Shown one piece after another: positions 1 through 11,120 of a stretch of 64,000 bases of DNA (within the stretch, counting starts at the first letter, position 1; each line of letters opens with the position of its first letter). The stretch is taken from NCBI GenBank assembly GCA_027596075.1, contig JADGJC010000127.1, positions 1 through 64,000 of the forward strand, given 5' to 3'. A program made the translations under genes and the position numbers. Origin of the DNA: Rhizophlyctis rosea (lineage: Eukaryota > Chytridiomycota > Chytridiomycetes > Rhizophlyctidales > Rhizophlyctidaceae). The notes beneath the pieces were generated by a model. It made no database searches, was not told the DNA's origin, and was given only the letters and a program-made list of their open reading frames with translations.

Positions 1-491
1 ACGAATCACGTGGTTGCACAAAAAAGCCACAATTCGCCACATCTGACGGGATTCAATCTGACCACTACGGATGCTCTTACAGATAACACAGGCCGCTGGA
101 AGAAGTTAAGCAGTTGTGGATGTATAAGATGACTGTGCCACGGGCTTAGTGACTGGAAGAGTACCCTACCTTTTTCCAGGGACCTGTACAGAAACCAGCA
201 CATAGCAAAAAAAACTTTTCCCTTACATCTTTTGACACATAGATTCACTTGATGTTTTTATGCTGTCCATATACGCATACCGGCAGAACTCGACAACTTT
301 GGCTTCGCTTCCAAGACATGAACACCAGAGTTGCAATACACCCTTCCAACCCCACAACTCCAACGGACAATCCAGCAACACCCGAATGACCTAATCAACC
401 ATCTTTTCTACACTAAAACAGTGATTACACCATCTTACAGCCGTTTAGTTACAATTCCCAAAATTACCAATTTGACAGCTCCCCATTATCG
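1..491. other. Intergenic, no gene seen
   Basis: This stretch lies beyond the 3' end of HRD3. It is AT-mixed, has short uninformative frames on both strands and no recognisable repeat. It probably contains the HRD3 3' UTR. Confidence 0.5.
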
Positions 492-3400
492 TTACAATAC
501 ATCTACAACCTCATCATCATCGCCCTCCCCGCCCACTCGTCTCTGCCTCAACCCTTCATTCCCTCCCGCCGCTCCGTCATGTTGAGCGACGGGAGCAGGA
601 GGAGGATTGGCGGATTCAGTGGTGGCTCGCTCCGATGTTCCAGGAGCCGACCCACTACTTTCCGCAGTGACATCCTCCCTCGCCGCCGTCCCAGTCCCCG
701 CACCCGCACCACCGGTTCCCACCGCCGGTCCACCCTGCGGTCCCAATCTCTGTCCCTGCGGCTGACCCCCTACCACCACCGGCGCCACAGGCACCTGCGC
801 AAGCTGCCGCTGAACCTCCGCCGCCCTCCTCAACACCTCCGCCTGCCTCTGCTGCTGTCCCTGAACCTGCAACCTCTGCCTCCACCCAACCAAAAGTGCC
901 GCAACCATACACAAAATAACAACGACAACCATCTCAGGCGAGTCCCCAAACTCCTCGTCGTCCCACTCCTCCTCCCACGCATCCAGATCATCCCCATCCT
1001 CCCCAACACCCGCCATCGCCCCCTCCCGTCTCTTCTTAGCATACCACTCCCGAAGCCGTTCATCATCCAACGGCACATCCTCCAAATTCTCCGCCTCCTT
1101 CTCATCCGTCTGCGGCTGCGCAGGCTTATGCTCCGGCAAAGGCGGCAAAGGATCCGCCCCGGCATCCTTCTTCGCATTCGCATCCGGAACAAACCACTCC
1201 GGCTTACTCGCCGTTGTCCCTTCAACGTAATATCCCCAAATCCACTTCACAGCCAGTCTTGCCAGACTCAATTTGACCGGCACGTATCCCTCCGGGTTCG
1301 TCGTTGCCGCCAAATCGTACCACCGTTTCGCCAGATGGAAGTCTTGCGAAACACCGATCCCGCACTCGTGCATCCATCCGAGGTTCCACATGGCGACTGC
1401 ACTGTAGAGCATATCGGCTGCTACTTGGTAGTGCGAGGCGGCTTTGGCGTAGTCTGGCGCGCCGGATGATGGAGGTCGTGACCGGACTTTGATCCACGTT
1501 AGGACGTCTTCCAAATGAAGGGGTGTTCCTTGACCTTCCGGAGCCGGAGTAGAAGAGGAAGATTCCTTCTTCACTTCATCGGCACCTTCCAAAGACCTCT
1601 GACCAGTCCCAACCCCATAATACCAATAATCCCCAAGCTTCACCCGTGCATCCACATTCCCTTGATTTGCCGCCCGACTCCACAACACCAATGCGGGCTC
1701 ATACGGGTCTTGATCGGGTGCAAACAATTTGGACGTTTTGGGATCGAACAAGCCTGCGTCGCCAAAGTCAGTAAGGACCGTCACCTGCTCCAATACGGCA
1801 AAATGTCCTCACCTTTGTCAATCAACCAAGCACCATTTGTCTGCGCCAACTCCACCCCACGCTCCGCAGCAAACAGATACCGAAGGAACGCTCCCTCCAT
1901 GTCTCCTTCATTGAACGCGGCTTCGGCATCACGAAGCGTCGGGTCCTCCCAATCACCCTTCTCTGATACTCTCTTCAGGAACTGTACAGACATTCGCATT
2001 AGCGGTCATGAGCAACGACCATGCGTGAAAAATCTGAACGTACCACTAGACCAGTAGCACAAGTCCCATCAACCACATTTCCTTTGACATGCATATCCCC
2101 AATTTTGTACATCGCTCCAATATGATCTTTGTTCGCGGCCTTGTTGAGGTATGTAATGGCTTCTTGTTGGATTTTCACATCCGCTGCGAATGGTTGTTCT
2201 GCACAAGATGGGTTTAGAGAGCACCCCACCTTTTTATCAATTCTGGACGTCAGGGTACCCACCTAGGAACAGTTCTCCCAAATTATAGAGCGCATCCGCG
2301 CTATCCCGTTGAATAGCAGCCTTGAAGTATTCTGCCGCTTTTGTCTTGTCCTGATATGGCACAGCGCATTGTATTGGTTACGTTCTCCTCACAACTTCAC
2401 TTTCTCTGCATAACACAAACCTTGGGCAATCCGCCAGCACCCAACAACGACATTCTCCCCAAATTGTTCAGACTCATCGGATTATCTCCCTTCGCCCCTC
2501 TCTCGAACCACTGCCGTGCAGTCTTCTCGTCCACTTCAACACCCTCTCCTCTCCAATACATGATGCCCAGATAACCAGCAGCGGTACTTGCCGCCTGTAC
2601 AACCGAGGCGGACAAATCTGCACCGGTAGGTGAGGGATATTGCTGCGCAGCTGCGTAGAAGTATTTCATGGCTAGAGCGTAGTTCTGTTTGATTGTCGGT
2701 GTGCCTTGGTAGTAGAGTTGTCCGACCAGGAGCTAAATGATATTGCGTCAGCTGCTGTCATTGATGTGGAATACATATCATATGGAACTCACCTGCGCCA
2801 TTGCTTTTCCTGCATCCGCTTCAATCTTGTAATACTGCAGAATGTCCTCTGGCGAAGCGCTGGTTTGCTGTACCGGATTGCGCACACTAGGATCCCCTGA
2901 TCCGCTCGCACCATGCCCATATACCCCACCTTCCTCGTCCGGGAGGCGAATCCGTGCAATTGGCATTGTCAATCCACCGGGCGGGCCAGATTTCCATTTA
3001 TTGAATGCTAAGAAGTACAACGTTTGTAAATTCCTTGTTGGTTTGAACAAGTCTGGAAACTTTGAAGACAATACCTTTCTCGGCCACCCGCCCATAATAC
3101 CATGCTGCATCCTCACAATGCTTAGGTGTTCCCACGCCATTGGCATGCCAATATCCTAAAGCCTGTTCCGCGAACGTATCCCCATTCGCCGCTGCAAAAG
3201 ATGTGTAAACCAGAGCCTGGAAGTTGGATTGTTAGCAATCTGGAAGTAGATCAGGAATCCGGCACCGATTTCGATACGTACTCTCGCATAATTCCTTGGC
3301 ACTCCAACCCCCGTAGCATACATCATTCCCACATTACGTTGTGCTATCGCATTTCCAACGCCCTTTGCCAGTCCGATGTAATATCCAAAGGCCGCGCCCG

Positions 3401-4129
3401 CGTTTCGTGGATATGAATACTTTCCGTACTAGCGCGAAATGAGATAATGCATACATTTTCAGATTGATTTCTTTCCGCGTACGATCCTTACCAAGTTCAT
3501 GTCTCCCAAAGTCAAGTTACTCTCCACATGGCCCATTGTCGCCAAGATTCTCAATGTCCTAACTGCCTTCCCACGCTTGACTTTTGGAGAATCTTTAGAA
3601 TCAATCTTCGGTATCCGATCGAACCAATCTTCTCCGGGTTGCAAGTCATGAAGGTCTTCCGTTGAGATTGCAGATGGAAAGTCCCAATCATCGTATGTGA
3701 GGGAGGCGGAAGACGAAGGGAAGAGCTGTCGAATGACACGCGTAAGGATGTCAGATTGATTTGTGGGTGATGTGGAAGATCGTTTACGACGGCGGGCAAG
3801 CGAGGAAAGAAGACTGGTTGTTTGGGCGTAGACGTGAGATATTTTATCTAGTGTTTTGAAGGTGTGTGAGGCTCTGATATACTATTAAGCGTCTTCCACT
3901 TCGTCTCACCTTCTCGACTCAGCGGCTTTCCTTCAACCACGTCGTCACCAGTGTGTCCAACTCCCGAGTTCGTCTGGGCGAGTCCCACAAGGACACAAAG
4001 TACAACTGCAAAGATAAAATACGTTCAGCTCATATATAAGAGACGTGGTAAAGTTCAAAAACGTCAGGTGTGGTGCGTACATAGTGCGAGCCCAAGCCAC
4101 GTCAGTCTGGAGCCTCGACGACTCGTCAT
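492..4129 (-). CDS. HRD3: HRD3/SEL1L-type ERAD protein with Sel1 repeats
   Basis: ER membrane partner of the HRD1 ubiquitin ligase; it presents misfolded lumenal proteins for ER-associated degradation. The start is the ATG at 4129-4127: exon 1 (4129-4081) joins exon 2 (4005-3910) in phase and gives a clear signal peptide (MTSRRGSRLTWLGLALFVLC). Several Sel1-like repeats follow, with signatures such as YLGIMYWRGEGV and MWNLGWMHECGIG, and spacing A...W...AA typical of SEL1/Hrd3. Near the C-terminus is one membrane segment (about 945-870, MVVVVILCMVAALLVGW) followed by a Q/G/A-rich tail, matching the type I topology of Hrd3. At least six introns interrupt the gene; internal boundaries were not all resolved. 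The family call is firm and orthology to HRD3 is an inference from the signal peptide, repeats and C-terminal anchor together. Confidence 0.88.
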
Positions 4130-6278
4130 TTTGACCGACGCTGGTATGCAAACAACAGGAATTGGGTCGGATATATAAGATTGTGGTGATACGTGCGCAG
4201 TTGCCCACTATGTCCTCTGTTGGCGCAAATTGTAGGTTTTGAAGAACGGGAAGATGTTAGATGAGTGGGATGGCAAGTGCGAGGAGTTCGATGGATAGCC
4301 GATGATGGAACGCGGGCCATGTGGCGGGGTTGGAGTGGCCAGCCGTCATTGGCTGGGATTTTTGGGCCACACTCGCATATGGTCCATCTTCAATTTTTCA
4401 TCCAGGTTTCTCTTCAACACGCATGCACCATCCAACATCGGACTTTCTCACAGCCATCTTCGCACGGTTCATTGGCACCACGCCCCAACGGCTTCGAGTC
4501 CCGCTGGAACCATCTCTGTGCCTGATGTGGAGGTAAACCACACCACTCTACCCCACTGCCATTTGCATTACAGATCAAGGCGGGGTCAAGTGGTAATTGT
4601 ATAGGTCCTTCGGGGAAAGGTACACCGGATTCCGGGAGCGGTACCGGACCCGTTGGTCGTGGCCGCTTTTTGCTGGTCCGTCTGGGCTGTCAAGGCAGTT
4701 CTTCCGGGCGTGAAAGACTCGAGGGTAGTCCCCACCTTCAAGAACCAGGTTGGGGTGTGGAGGGAATCACCCCACCTCAAGATCAACTAAAAGGTGGTCC
4801 AGGCTCTACTCCGACAACGACACCGGCTTACTCACTCTAAACCCCATCCATCACACGGCAACGAAAACGTGACGACACTCACAACGAAAAGACCGCCCGC
4901 GACGTCGCTCACCATCATATTTCTTGGCGTGGTGACAGTGGTCATCAGGCAGCAAATTGAGGATCATGTTGGTTGTCGAGGATATCAGGTAAAGCAGGAT
5001 TTTTGTGTGCCTATGTCGAGTCTTGATTCGCAGATCACGCAAAATGCTCATCCCGCTCTACGTTCCGCGGGGGCAGTCTCGCTAGGCTGTAGTGTCGCCA
5101 TGACCTTGACTGGTCATGAGGGTGGCAAGCCCCTGTAAAGACAGAGCCAGCCTACCGCCAACCATCTACGGACTCGAGTGAGATCGGTCACTCTCAACCT
5201 CTGCACATCGGAACATCATTTTCTCCTCTCTCTTCCAAGTCTCCTTCCTTTCTCCACTTGCTCCAAGGGCAATCGGAAACTCATGCTCAAGATCCTCAGG
5301 CCTCCAACACGGAAGTACTTAGCTCCTCGAAACCAATGTAGCACCTAGCTTTGTATAGATTAGTTTGTAGGTTTCGGGTTGCCCACTGGGCCTAGCTGGC
5401 ACACGCTTCGGCGTGGATGCACGGGCTATCCCCCTGGCAGTCGACACATTTTTTGTGTGGAACGTGGCGGGCCGTACGAGTTTCAGAGGCATGAGCGAGT
5501 GAACCTTGCCGGGCGTTTTTCTTTCTTGCTTCTTTCTTTCCTTTATAATGTTCCGTGCATCTCTCCAACCCTTTTCGACAAAACAGATATTGGACATCTA
5601 AAAGTGAGGTTTGGTGGGTTTCCCTCACTATAATAAATCCCGCACTGGCTTGCAGCCAGCTGCACCCACATATTTGACATGTGTTCATTGTGCCCGAGTT
5701 TGAAGACCATGATATGTACGCCCATGTCGGTGTACATGACAATGTGCTCCGCCCACAATCCAGATGGCCCATTCGTCACACAGCTTTCGGGGCAACGATT
5801 TGTGGCGCCGGCTCACAGTTCACTTTCCCAAATCTGTTTTCGTGTTGTGTGGAGTAATATGATATCTTCTTCATCAGTTCGTGGCCACCAACAATGCCAT
5901 GTTGTACTTTCAGTCTCCATCTAGGGTAAGGAACACGCTGGTCTCTTCGCCACAGGACAGGTCAAAGTCTCCCATTCCGGATCATGATCTTATTGACTGG
6001 CAATACTTCCGGGACGGAACGGAAACGTTCAATTCTTTGGACGCCCCACATAGGCAAGTTCAAACTGTATTTCCGGCCCCCACCCGGATCATCAGAAATA
6101 AACAGACCAGGCCTGGCCAAGACCCTGAGCACTTCACTTTCAAAGCCACACTTCTCGATGGATGATTTCTACACAGATTTCGATATCTGTAGATCATTTT
6201 TCAACCTTTATATACCGGGAATGGACCTGTCAACACCTTGTCTATTCCCGCTCTTCTTACAAGAATAGTCATATCACC
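4130..6278. other. Intergenic region, 2.1 kb
   Basis: No convincing gene on either strand; frames are short, lack splice-joined partners and carry no known motif. The notable content is a twister-type ribozyme on the plus strand at 5084-5153, annotated separately. The last few hundred bases probably hold the promoter of the gene starting at 6279. Confidence 0.5.
5084..5153 (+). ncRNA. Twister-type self-cleaving ribozyme, copy 1
   Basis: The fold matches twister type P1 with an extra P3. P1 is AGGCT 5084-5088 with AGCCT 5149-5153. The expected U|A cleavage site is 5090/5091. P2 is TGTC 5093-5096 with GACA 5140-5143. GCC follows at 5097-5099. P3 is ATGACC 5100-5105 with GGTCAT 5112-5117. P4 is AGGG 5119-5122 with CCCT 5131-5134, closing the 8-nt loop TGGCAAGC. 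GTAAA (5135-5139) then follows, and GAGCC (5144-5148) supplies GCC to pair with loop GGC, the T1 pseudoknot. The CAAGC loop, the (R/N)UAAA linker and the GAG strand opposite the cleavage site are the conserved twister elements. A related copy lies at 8124. Activity is predicted, not shown. Confidence 0.82.
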
Positions 6279-7091
6279 ATGTGCGTTCGTAAAGTTGCAT
6301 CGTTTGCGTCAAACATTCCACAATCGCTCAACCTTCACCCTCTGTTGAACGAAACACATACTTCACCTGCGGCCATCGAAAAGCCTTTGCCTGTGTGCAG
6401 TCAAGACCAGGGTGAAGGTCGAACCTTTGTCGCGTTGCAGGATGAGCCGGAGGCTGGAAAAAGAAGGCTCACGCAACAAAAAGACGCATCAAAATCGACT
6501 TCCAATAGCCAAAACAGCCAAGCACCACCGGATGAAACGACCGTGGTAGTCCGGTTACAGGAGGAGGTGGACAAAATTTGGAGCGAGCTGGGTAAACAAG
6601 CCGCCCGGATGCGAGGGGAGGAGAACCAGAGATGGCTGGAACTTCCGCACGGCGACCACCCACAGCTTGAACAACCACCATCTATCAAAATCAAAGCCCC
6701 CAGCACACCCCCACGTCCATCCACTCCACCTCCTCCCACCACCGCCTCAAACTCCCTATCACTCGACCACGCAAAAGACATCCTCGTCTACGCCGAAAAC
6801 GACCTAGAAACCAAAGTCCTCATCAACTCAAGTATGGATGTCATCCTGGCTGGTGCGAGGGAAGTGGAGCGGTGGAGGGGTGTGATTTCTGAAATGGAGA
6901 AACGGGGCAGTTTTAGTGATTTGGTGAAGAAAGATGAGTTGAAAGGTGTGGTCGAGACGGCGGCGCACGGATTTATGGAGGGGGAGAGTCGTTCATTGCA
7001 GTTGAGACATACGGAAGGGGAGCTTGCGTTCCTTGTTGGGTGGATATTGTTCATTCTTTTGAATTTGTGGAGGGGGGTTAGGTGGCTGTAA
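6279..7091 (+). CDS. Hypothetical tail-anchored protein
   Basis: A single-exon frame of 270 codons that I do not recognise. I chose the ATG at 6279 because its context (CACCATG) is good and the upstream in-frame extension is low quality. The protein has a polar N-terminal half with a short predicted coiled coil (VVRLQEEVDKIWSELGKQ), a Pro/Thr-rich linker (APSTPPRPSTPPPP), a second helical part (VLINSSMDVILAGAREVERW) and one hydrophobic segment at the very C-terminus (FLVGWILFILLNLW) followed by RGVRWL. This is the topology of a tail-anchored protein of ER or mitochondrial outer membrane. The gene sits between two twister-type ribozymes on the same strand. Function is unknown. Confidence 0.7.
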   Translation: MCVRKVASFASNIPQSLNLHPLLNETHTSPAAIEKPLPVCSQDQGEGRTFVALQDEPEAGKRRLTQQKDASKSTSNSQNSQAPPDETTVVVRLQEEVDKIWSELGKQAARMRGEENQRWLELPHGDHPQLEQPPSIKIKAPSTPPRPSTPPPPTTASNSLSLDHAKDILVYAENDLETKVLINSSMDVILAGAREVERWRGVISEMEKRGSFSDLVKKDELKGVVETAAHGFMEGESRSLQLRHTEGELAFLVGWILFILLNLWRGVRWL

Positions 7092-7497
7092 GGCGATATC
7101 TTGGTATATCTTGTAATATATAATTTTGTAAAATGGCACATGCGGTGTATTCAACTACAGAGGTCCTGAGTATGTGCGTAAGTTGGGAGAATAGAACGCA
7201 TGAAGACATGCCGAGAATGTTGTCGACGCGACGGCGAATAGGGGGCAAGAGGCAAGGGTGCATGTTGACGATGCTGCTCACAACGGCAAAAGAATTGTTG
7301 TGAATACGATGTCCAAAGCGGAGCGAGCTCAACGGTTGTATTCAGCATTCCAATGCAAGCGGTTGCATTTTCTGATGTTTGGAATTTCAACTTTGGGAAA
7401 TGCGAAGTTCGGGACTCGCTTCTGACGTTTCAATGCTGTGTGAAAGAAGGGCTGTCACAGTGGAGAAGAGCAAAAAGCCGAGCTAGCGTGAATAGCT

Positions 7498-7576
7498 AAG
7501 CCCGTCGTGGCGAATCGAACCCTTGACTATGTGGGTCTGTGGTGACGCGCTACTCCGGACTAGGCTAAACACCCGC
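7498..7576 (-). repeat. tRNA-like relic or SINE head with A and B boxes
   Basis: Read on the minus strand, a 5' GCGGGTG is followed by an A-box-like stretch (TAGCCTAGTCCGG, about 7554-7566) and, about 40 nt later, a near-perfect B box GGTTCGATTC (7512-7521). The D arm can form with one mismatch, but the anticodon stem does not pair and the T stem is not complementary (AAGGG against CGCCA). It is therefore not a functional tRNA; a tRNA-derived SINE or a decayed tRNA gene fits better. Confidence 0.5.
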
Positions 7577-8123
7577 TCATTGACTGCTGTGTATTGTGAG
7601 TGAAGACAATCATCATCTGCAGCCCGTGATCGGGCTGGACCCTGGCGGCAAAGGAACTGTGACTACGCCACAGCGCAAACTGATTGGACGAAGCCCCGGC
7701 CGCCTTACGTAAAGGACTGAGACCAAAACAACCTGCAAAACAATTTTGCCCTCCTCTGAGCTCGAATTTCTTCTTTATCCGTCAGAATCATTCTGGCACT
7801 TTCAAGTGGTATGTTGGCCCGCCTGGTCAGGCCATCCATCCATCGATTCCTTTTTGGAATTGCAGCTTCGGTCGGTCCGTGTCGATCTCACCAGGGAATC
7901 ATGATCAATCGGGCTGTCTACGAGGCCAAGACCTGCGTCCGCGCAAGTCTTTGGGTAAATATCCATTTCAAGCACCGCACCACAAGTCGATATCCACTTC
8001 GCGGCGCTTCAAGACCCCAGGAGTCAGACGGGTTCGCACTCTCTGGGTTCTGGGTTTCAGCTCCACTATCTCGCCCCCGACATCTATACGACCCCCAGTC
8101 CGTGCGGGACAGTCAAACGAAAA

Positions 8124-8192
8124 GGCTGTAATGTCGCCATGACCTTCCACGTCATGAGGGTGGCAAGCCCCTGCAAAGACAGAGCCGAAGCC
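8124..8192 (+). ncRNA. Twister-type self-cleaving ribozyme, copy 2
   Basis: Same architecture as the copy at 5084. P1 is GGCT 8124-8127 with AGCC 8189-8192. The expected cleavage site is T8129|A8130, followed by AA as in canonical twisters. P2 is TGTC 8132-8135 with GACA 8178-8181. GCC lies at 8136-8138. P3 is ATGAC 8139-8143 with GTCAT 8151-8155 and a different loop from copy 1. P4 is AGGG 8157-8160 with CCCT 8169-8172 around loop TGGCAAGC. Linker GCAAA and strand GAGCC (8182-8186) complete the core. Compared with copy 1 the P3 stem is one pair shorter and two extra bases (GA) precede the P1 3' strand. Core residues are the conserved ones, while loops and flanks vary, which is what selection on an RNA fold predicts. 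Confidence 0.8.
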
Positions 8193-8842
8193 AGTCCTAC
8201 CCCAAGACCAAGACCATTCCCGGCGACGCTTCCACGAAACACACAAGACCGACAGCTGGTGAGTTTACGGGTACGAACCTGTAAACACTAACACCCTGTG
8301 CATTCCTTTTTGGAATGGCGAATAGTCACAAAAAACTTGCGTAGCTACCGGGGGAAGGAGCTACCTATTGGAACTTGCGGAAAACGGTGACTTCGTGCGA
8401 GGAAACCAAGACCCTCACGGGAGCACCCCCTGCCGTGGTGATTCCTTTGCGAATCTGGACGTCCGTCAACCAAGGCCTGTCTTTCGGGACGGGCTATGGG
8501 CGATGCGATGTCAAGGGGTTTTGGTTGTGTTCAATAACAACTGCGACAACTCGGAAGCATCAAGACTTAGTTTAGTTCTTATATACTCTATCGTTGTCGT
8601 GTATGTACTTTCCCCAATGAGATTACTGTGTACCTCTTATGTGTAAGGCTTTTCGTAATGCATCAGACAGAGAAGACCGATCCTTCGACATATTCAAATC
8701 TTGTTCTCATGAAATATCAGGCATCAATATCCATGCAAAATCACCGTGGTATATTCCCTTCCTCTCATCATTTCTACAACCTTTCTACATACAAACAAAC
8801 TCCCGTTTCTCAACAACCAAGCCACCGTCCACCCCTTCCGAA

Positions 8843-10686
8843 TCATGACCACTTCAACAAAAGCGTCATGCTAATCGGCAGATTCTCATCCGTAACAGTG
8901 ATGGGCTCCCCCTCATCCACCAATTCGCTGACAGTCTTGGAAAGATTCGCCCTCGTCTGTCTTTCCAACACCCCGCGCATGAAGAGCGACTTCGTGGCGG
9001 TGCGGAGGGAGGGGCGTTTGAGTTGTCTACAAAAAGATGCATCAGCAAAGCATTTCATGCATCCATCCCTCTCAACCGTTCAAAATGATGACAGAGAAAC
9101 TCACGTCCTCTGGTTCTCCAACAAAATGTCCAACAGCTCCTGTAATGTCATGTCCTTCGACACCGTGAGCGTCACGGCCGCCTCGCCGCCGCAGACGGGG
9201 CATTCGTCCGACTTTTCCAAGGCAAAGGTGTGCGTGTACACCCCGTGGTCGCCAGTGTAGAGCATGTAGTTGTTCACGTAGTTGGCGCAGGCGGTCACGA
9301 CTTTCAGGGCTTCGTTGGCGCAGGCGGCTGCATCATCAGTGCGGAGAATGTTAGGAACCAAAGAGGTTTGTACGGCAGGATCCCGGTGAGACTCACCTGC
9401 AACAATGGCATTGGTGGAGGCGATGGCCGGTATTATGTTTTTGACGACACCTTGGGTGAGGGAGTAGGTTACTCCCGGGATGTTGAATTCTGATGCTCGC
9501 GATTGTGCGGTTTCGAGGAGCCATTTGATGTGCTCGGGGTCGTCACCGTCGAGCTTTTTCTCTGGTGGATGCTTGTGTTAGATGCTATGAACAGCGAACC
9601 GGTCTTGTCCTTTCCGAGATATAAAATCTCACACGGCAAGAATGTTTTACACACCTGGGAACGCCTTTGGCCATTGGAGAACAGAGGCCCATTCAATACA
9701 ATGTTCTGGCAAGCGAGGCGTGTTTGCGATGGTACACATTGGGAATGTCGTCGGTTTGGTCTGCATGTCCAGCGAGCATTCGTAGCATGCGGTGATGCTG
9801 GGGATGATTATACGAGACTGGCCTTTGAAACCTGATTGAAGGCAAGTTTCAATATTCAAGCTCCGTCAGAGTGCAATTAGAAGGTCAATGACCCACCCTC
9901 AGTGCCTCCATCGATGATGGGGATGAGTGTCTCTGGGTCTTCCGGATCGAACATTCCCACGACCGTTGCGTTGATCCATCTTCGTGCTTCAACGGAATCA
10001 AGTCCGCAGATGATGATAGTGAATTGGCTGTAGTAGTCCTCGTCCTTGTCTTGGATCTTTCCGAAATATCTGTTTTCGCATTCCCGTTATGAGATCTCAT
10101 ACCCTCCACACCAACGGAGAAGTTGGCTCCACTTACGGCGTCACTGTCACTCCCGGTATTCTCTTCATGATAAACTCCGCAGCGACTTCAGCCTTGGGAC
10201 GACCGACGTCTGCTTGACTGCATGATGTGAGTCATGATGCTCTAAACAAGTCGTTTTGCCAAGGAACTAGCTCAACGTATCTACACACCGGAACAGGAAC
10301 TGCCGATTCAAATTGGAGATGTCGATGGTATCCATGTCAATCACATGGATGTCTTTGAACCCGACGAGGGCGAGGTCCTTCAAGAGCTCGCAGCCCAAAC
10401 CACCCGCGCCAATGACCAGAATTTTCTTTTCGTGTAGAACGTCCTTGACCTAGTGCAAGAATTGAGAAAAACAGTAAAACCTTGCTCAGTTGCCGTGCTA
10501 CTTTACGTCTTCACCGGGCTCATAACCGGGTTGCGCGAACGGCCCAGGGCGCTCGAGGTAGGTATATACGTCGCGCCAGCGGCTGAGTTGGTCGGCAAGT
10601 TCAGCTATGCTTCAGCGGTTTGCTAACGTGGGAAGAACTTACCCTGGCCAGTCCTTCATTTCGACACCTTCCATTGCAACACTCAT
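8843..10686 (-). CDS. UBA3: UBA3, catalytic subunit of NEDD8-activating enzyme E1
   Basis: Activates the ubiquitin-like protein NEDD8/Rub1 by adenylation and thioester transfer, with ULA1/NAE1 as its usual partner; it feeds cullin neddylation. The start ATG (10686-10684) opens [14 protein letters not shown]. The adenylation domain shows the nucleotide-binding glycine motif ([10 protein letters not shown]) and the Asp-rich strand leading to [12 protein letters not shown]. Zinc-ligand pairs CYEC and CPVC are both present. The catalytic cysteine lies in [11 protein letters not shown] (around 9700), the signature context of UBA3. The C-terminal part ([10 protein letters not shown] to LLLKWS) corresponds to the E2-recruiting ubiquitin-fold domain. 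At least seven short introns interrupt the frame. Assignment is strong; it is shorter than UBA1 and lacks that enzyme's inactive first half. Confidence 0.93.
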
Positions 10687-11120
10687 GCTATCGAGATGTT
10701 TGCTTCAAAGCGAGAATTTTACAGAGACTACTTTGAATTATGGTAGAGCTCGTGACGTCCACCACTGAAGTCTTTGGCGGTGGTCAATGTTGAAAAAAAT
10801 AATGCTGCTAATTCGGTTTTGCAAGATGAGGATGGAGACGTGTGAACAAACAAGGCCAAGGTTGGGCCAAGACCAGGCCATAGTAAGCCACGGCGGGCCT
10901 AGGCGCAGCATTGCGCAGCGCCGTGGCTTGTGCTCAAGACTCACTCTGTCTCTTTGCCAACTCCCTGCCCTTTCTCCTATTTCTCTCTTACGCTTGAACC
11001 ATCTGGACCGGACTTCGCTTGCATCAATATTTGTAGATCACTACCCTACGACCTACACCCTCCCTGATCAGCAAAGAATTTTTCTTTCACAACCACTCAC
11101 TTTCTCCTTACATAAACACC
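10687..11120. promoter_or_regulatory. Shared divergent promoter of UBA3 and COA6
   Basis: 434 bp separate the two divergent start codons. The half nearest COA6 is pyrimidine-rich with CT runs (about 10945-11110), typical of fungal promoters. No specific factor site is recognised. Confidence 0.45.

Larger units (their letters stand above)
7092..8842. other. Intergenic region, 1.75 kb
   Basis: No protein gene supported. It holds a tRNA-like relic on the minus strand (7498-7576) and the second twister-type ribozyme (8124-8192). The hairpin ATTCC-TTTTT-GGAAT occurs twice, near 7848 and 8304. Confidence 0.5.

Noticed and set aside
579..1469. 296-codon plus-strand ORF inside HRD3.
   Set aside because: Arg/Pro/Leu-rich shadow of the conserved HRD3 frame on the other strand.
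8250..8330. HDV-like ribozyme: a hairpin followed by GGCGAATAG resembles the P4 and J4/2 of HDV-type ribozymes.
   Set aside because: No 5' strand for a 7-bp P1 could be found and the preceding hairpin (GTTTAC...GTAAAC) does not fit P3/L3. Only the 3' motif matches.
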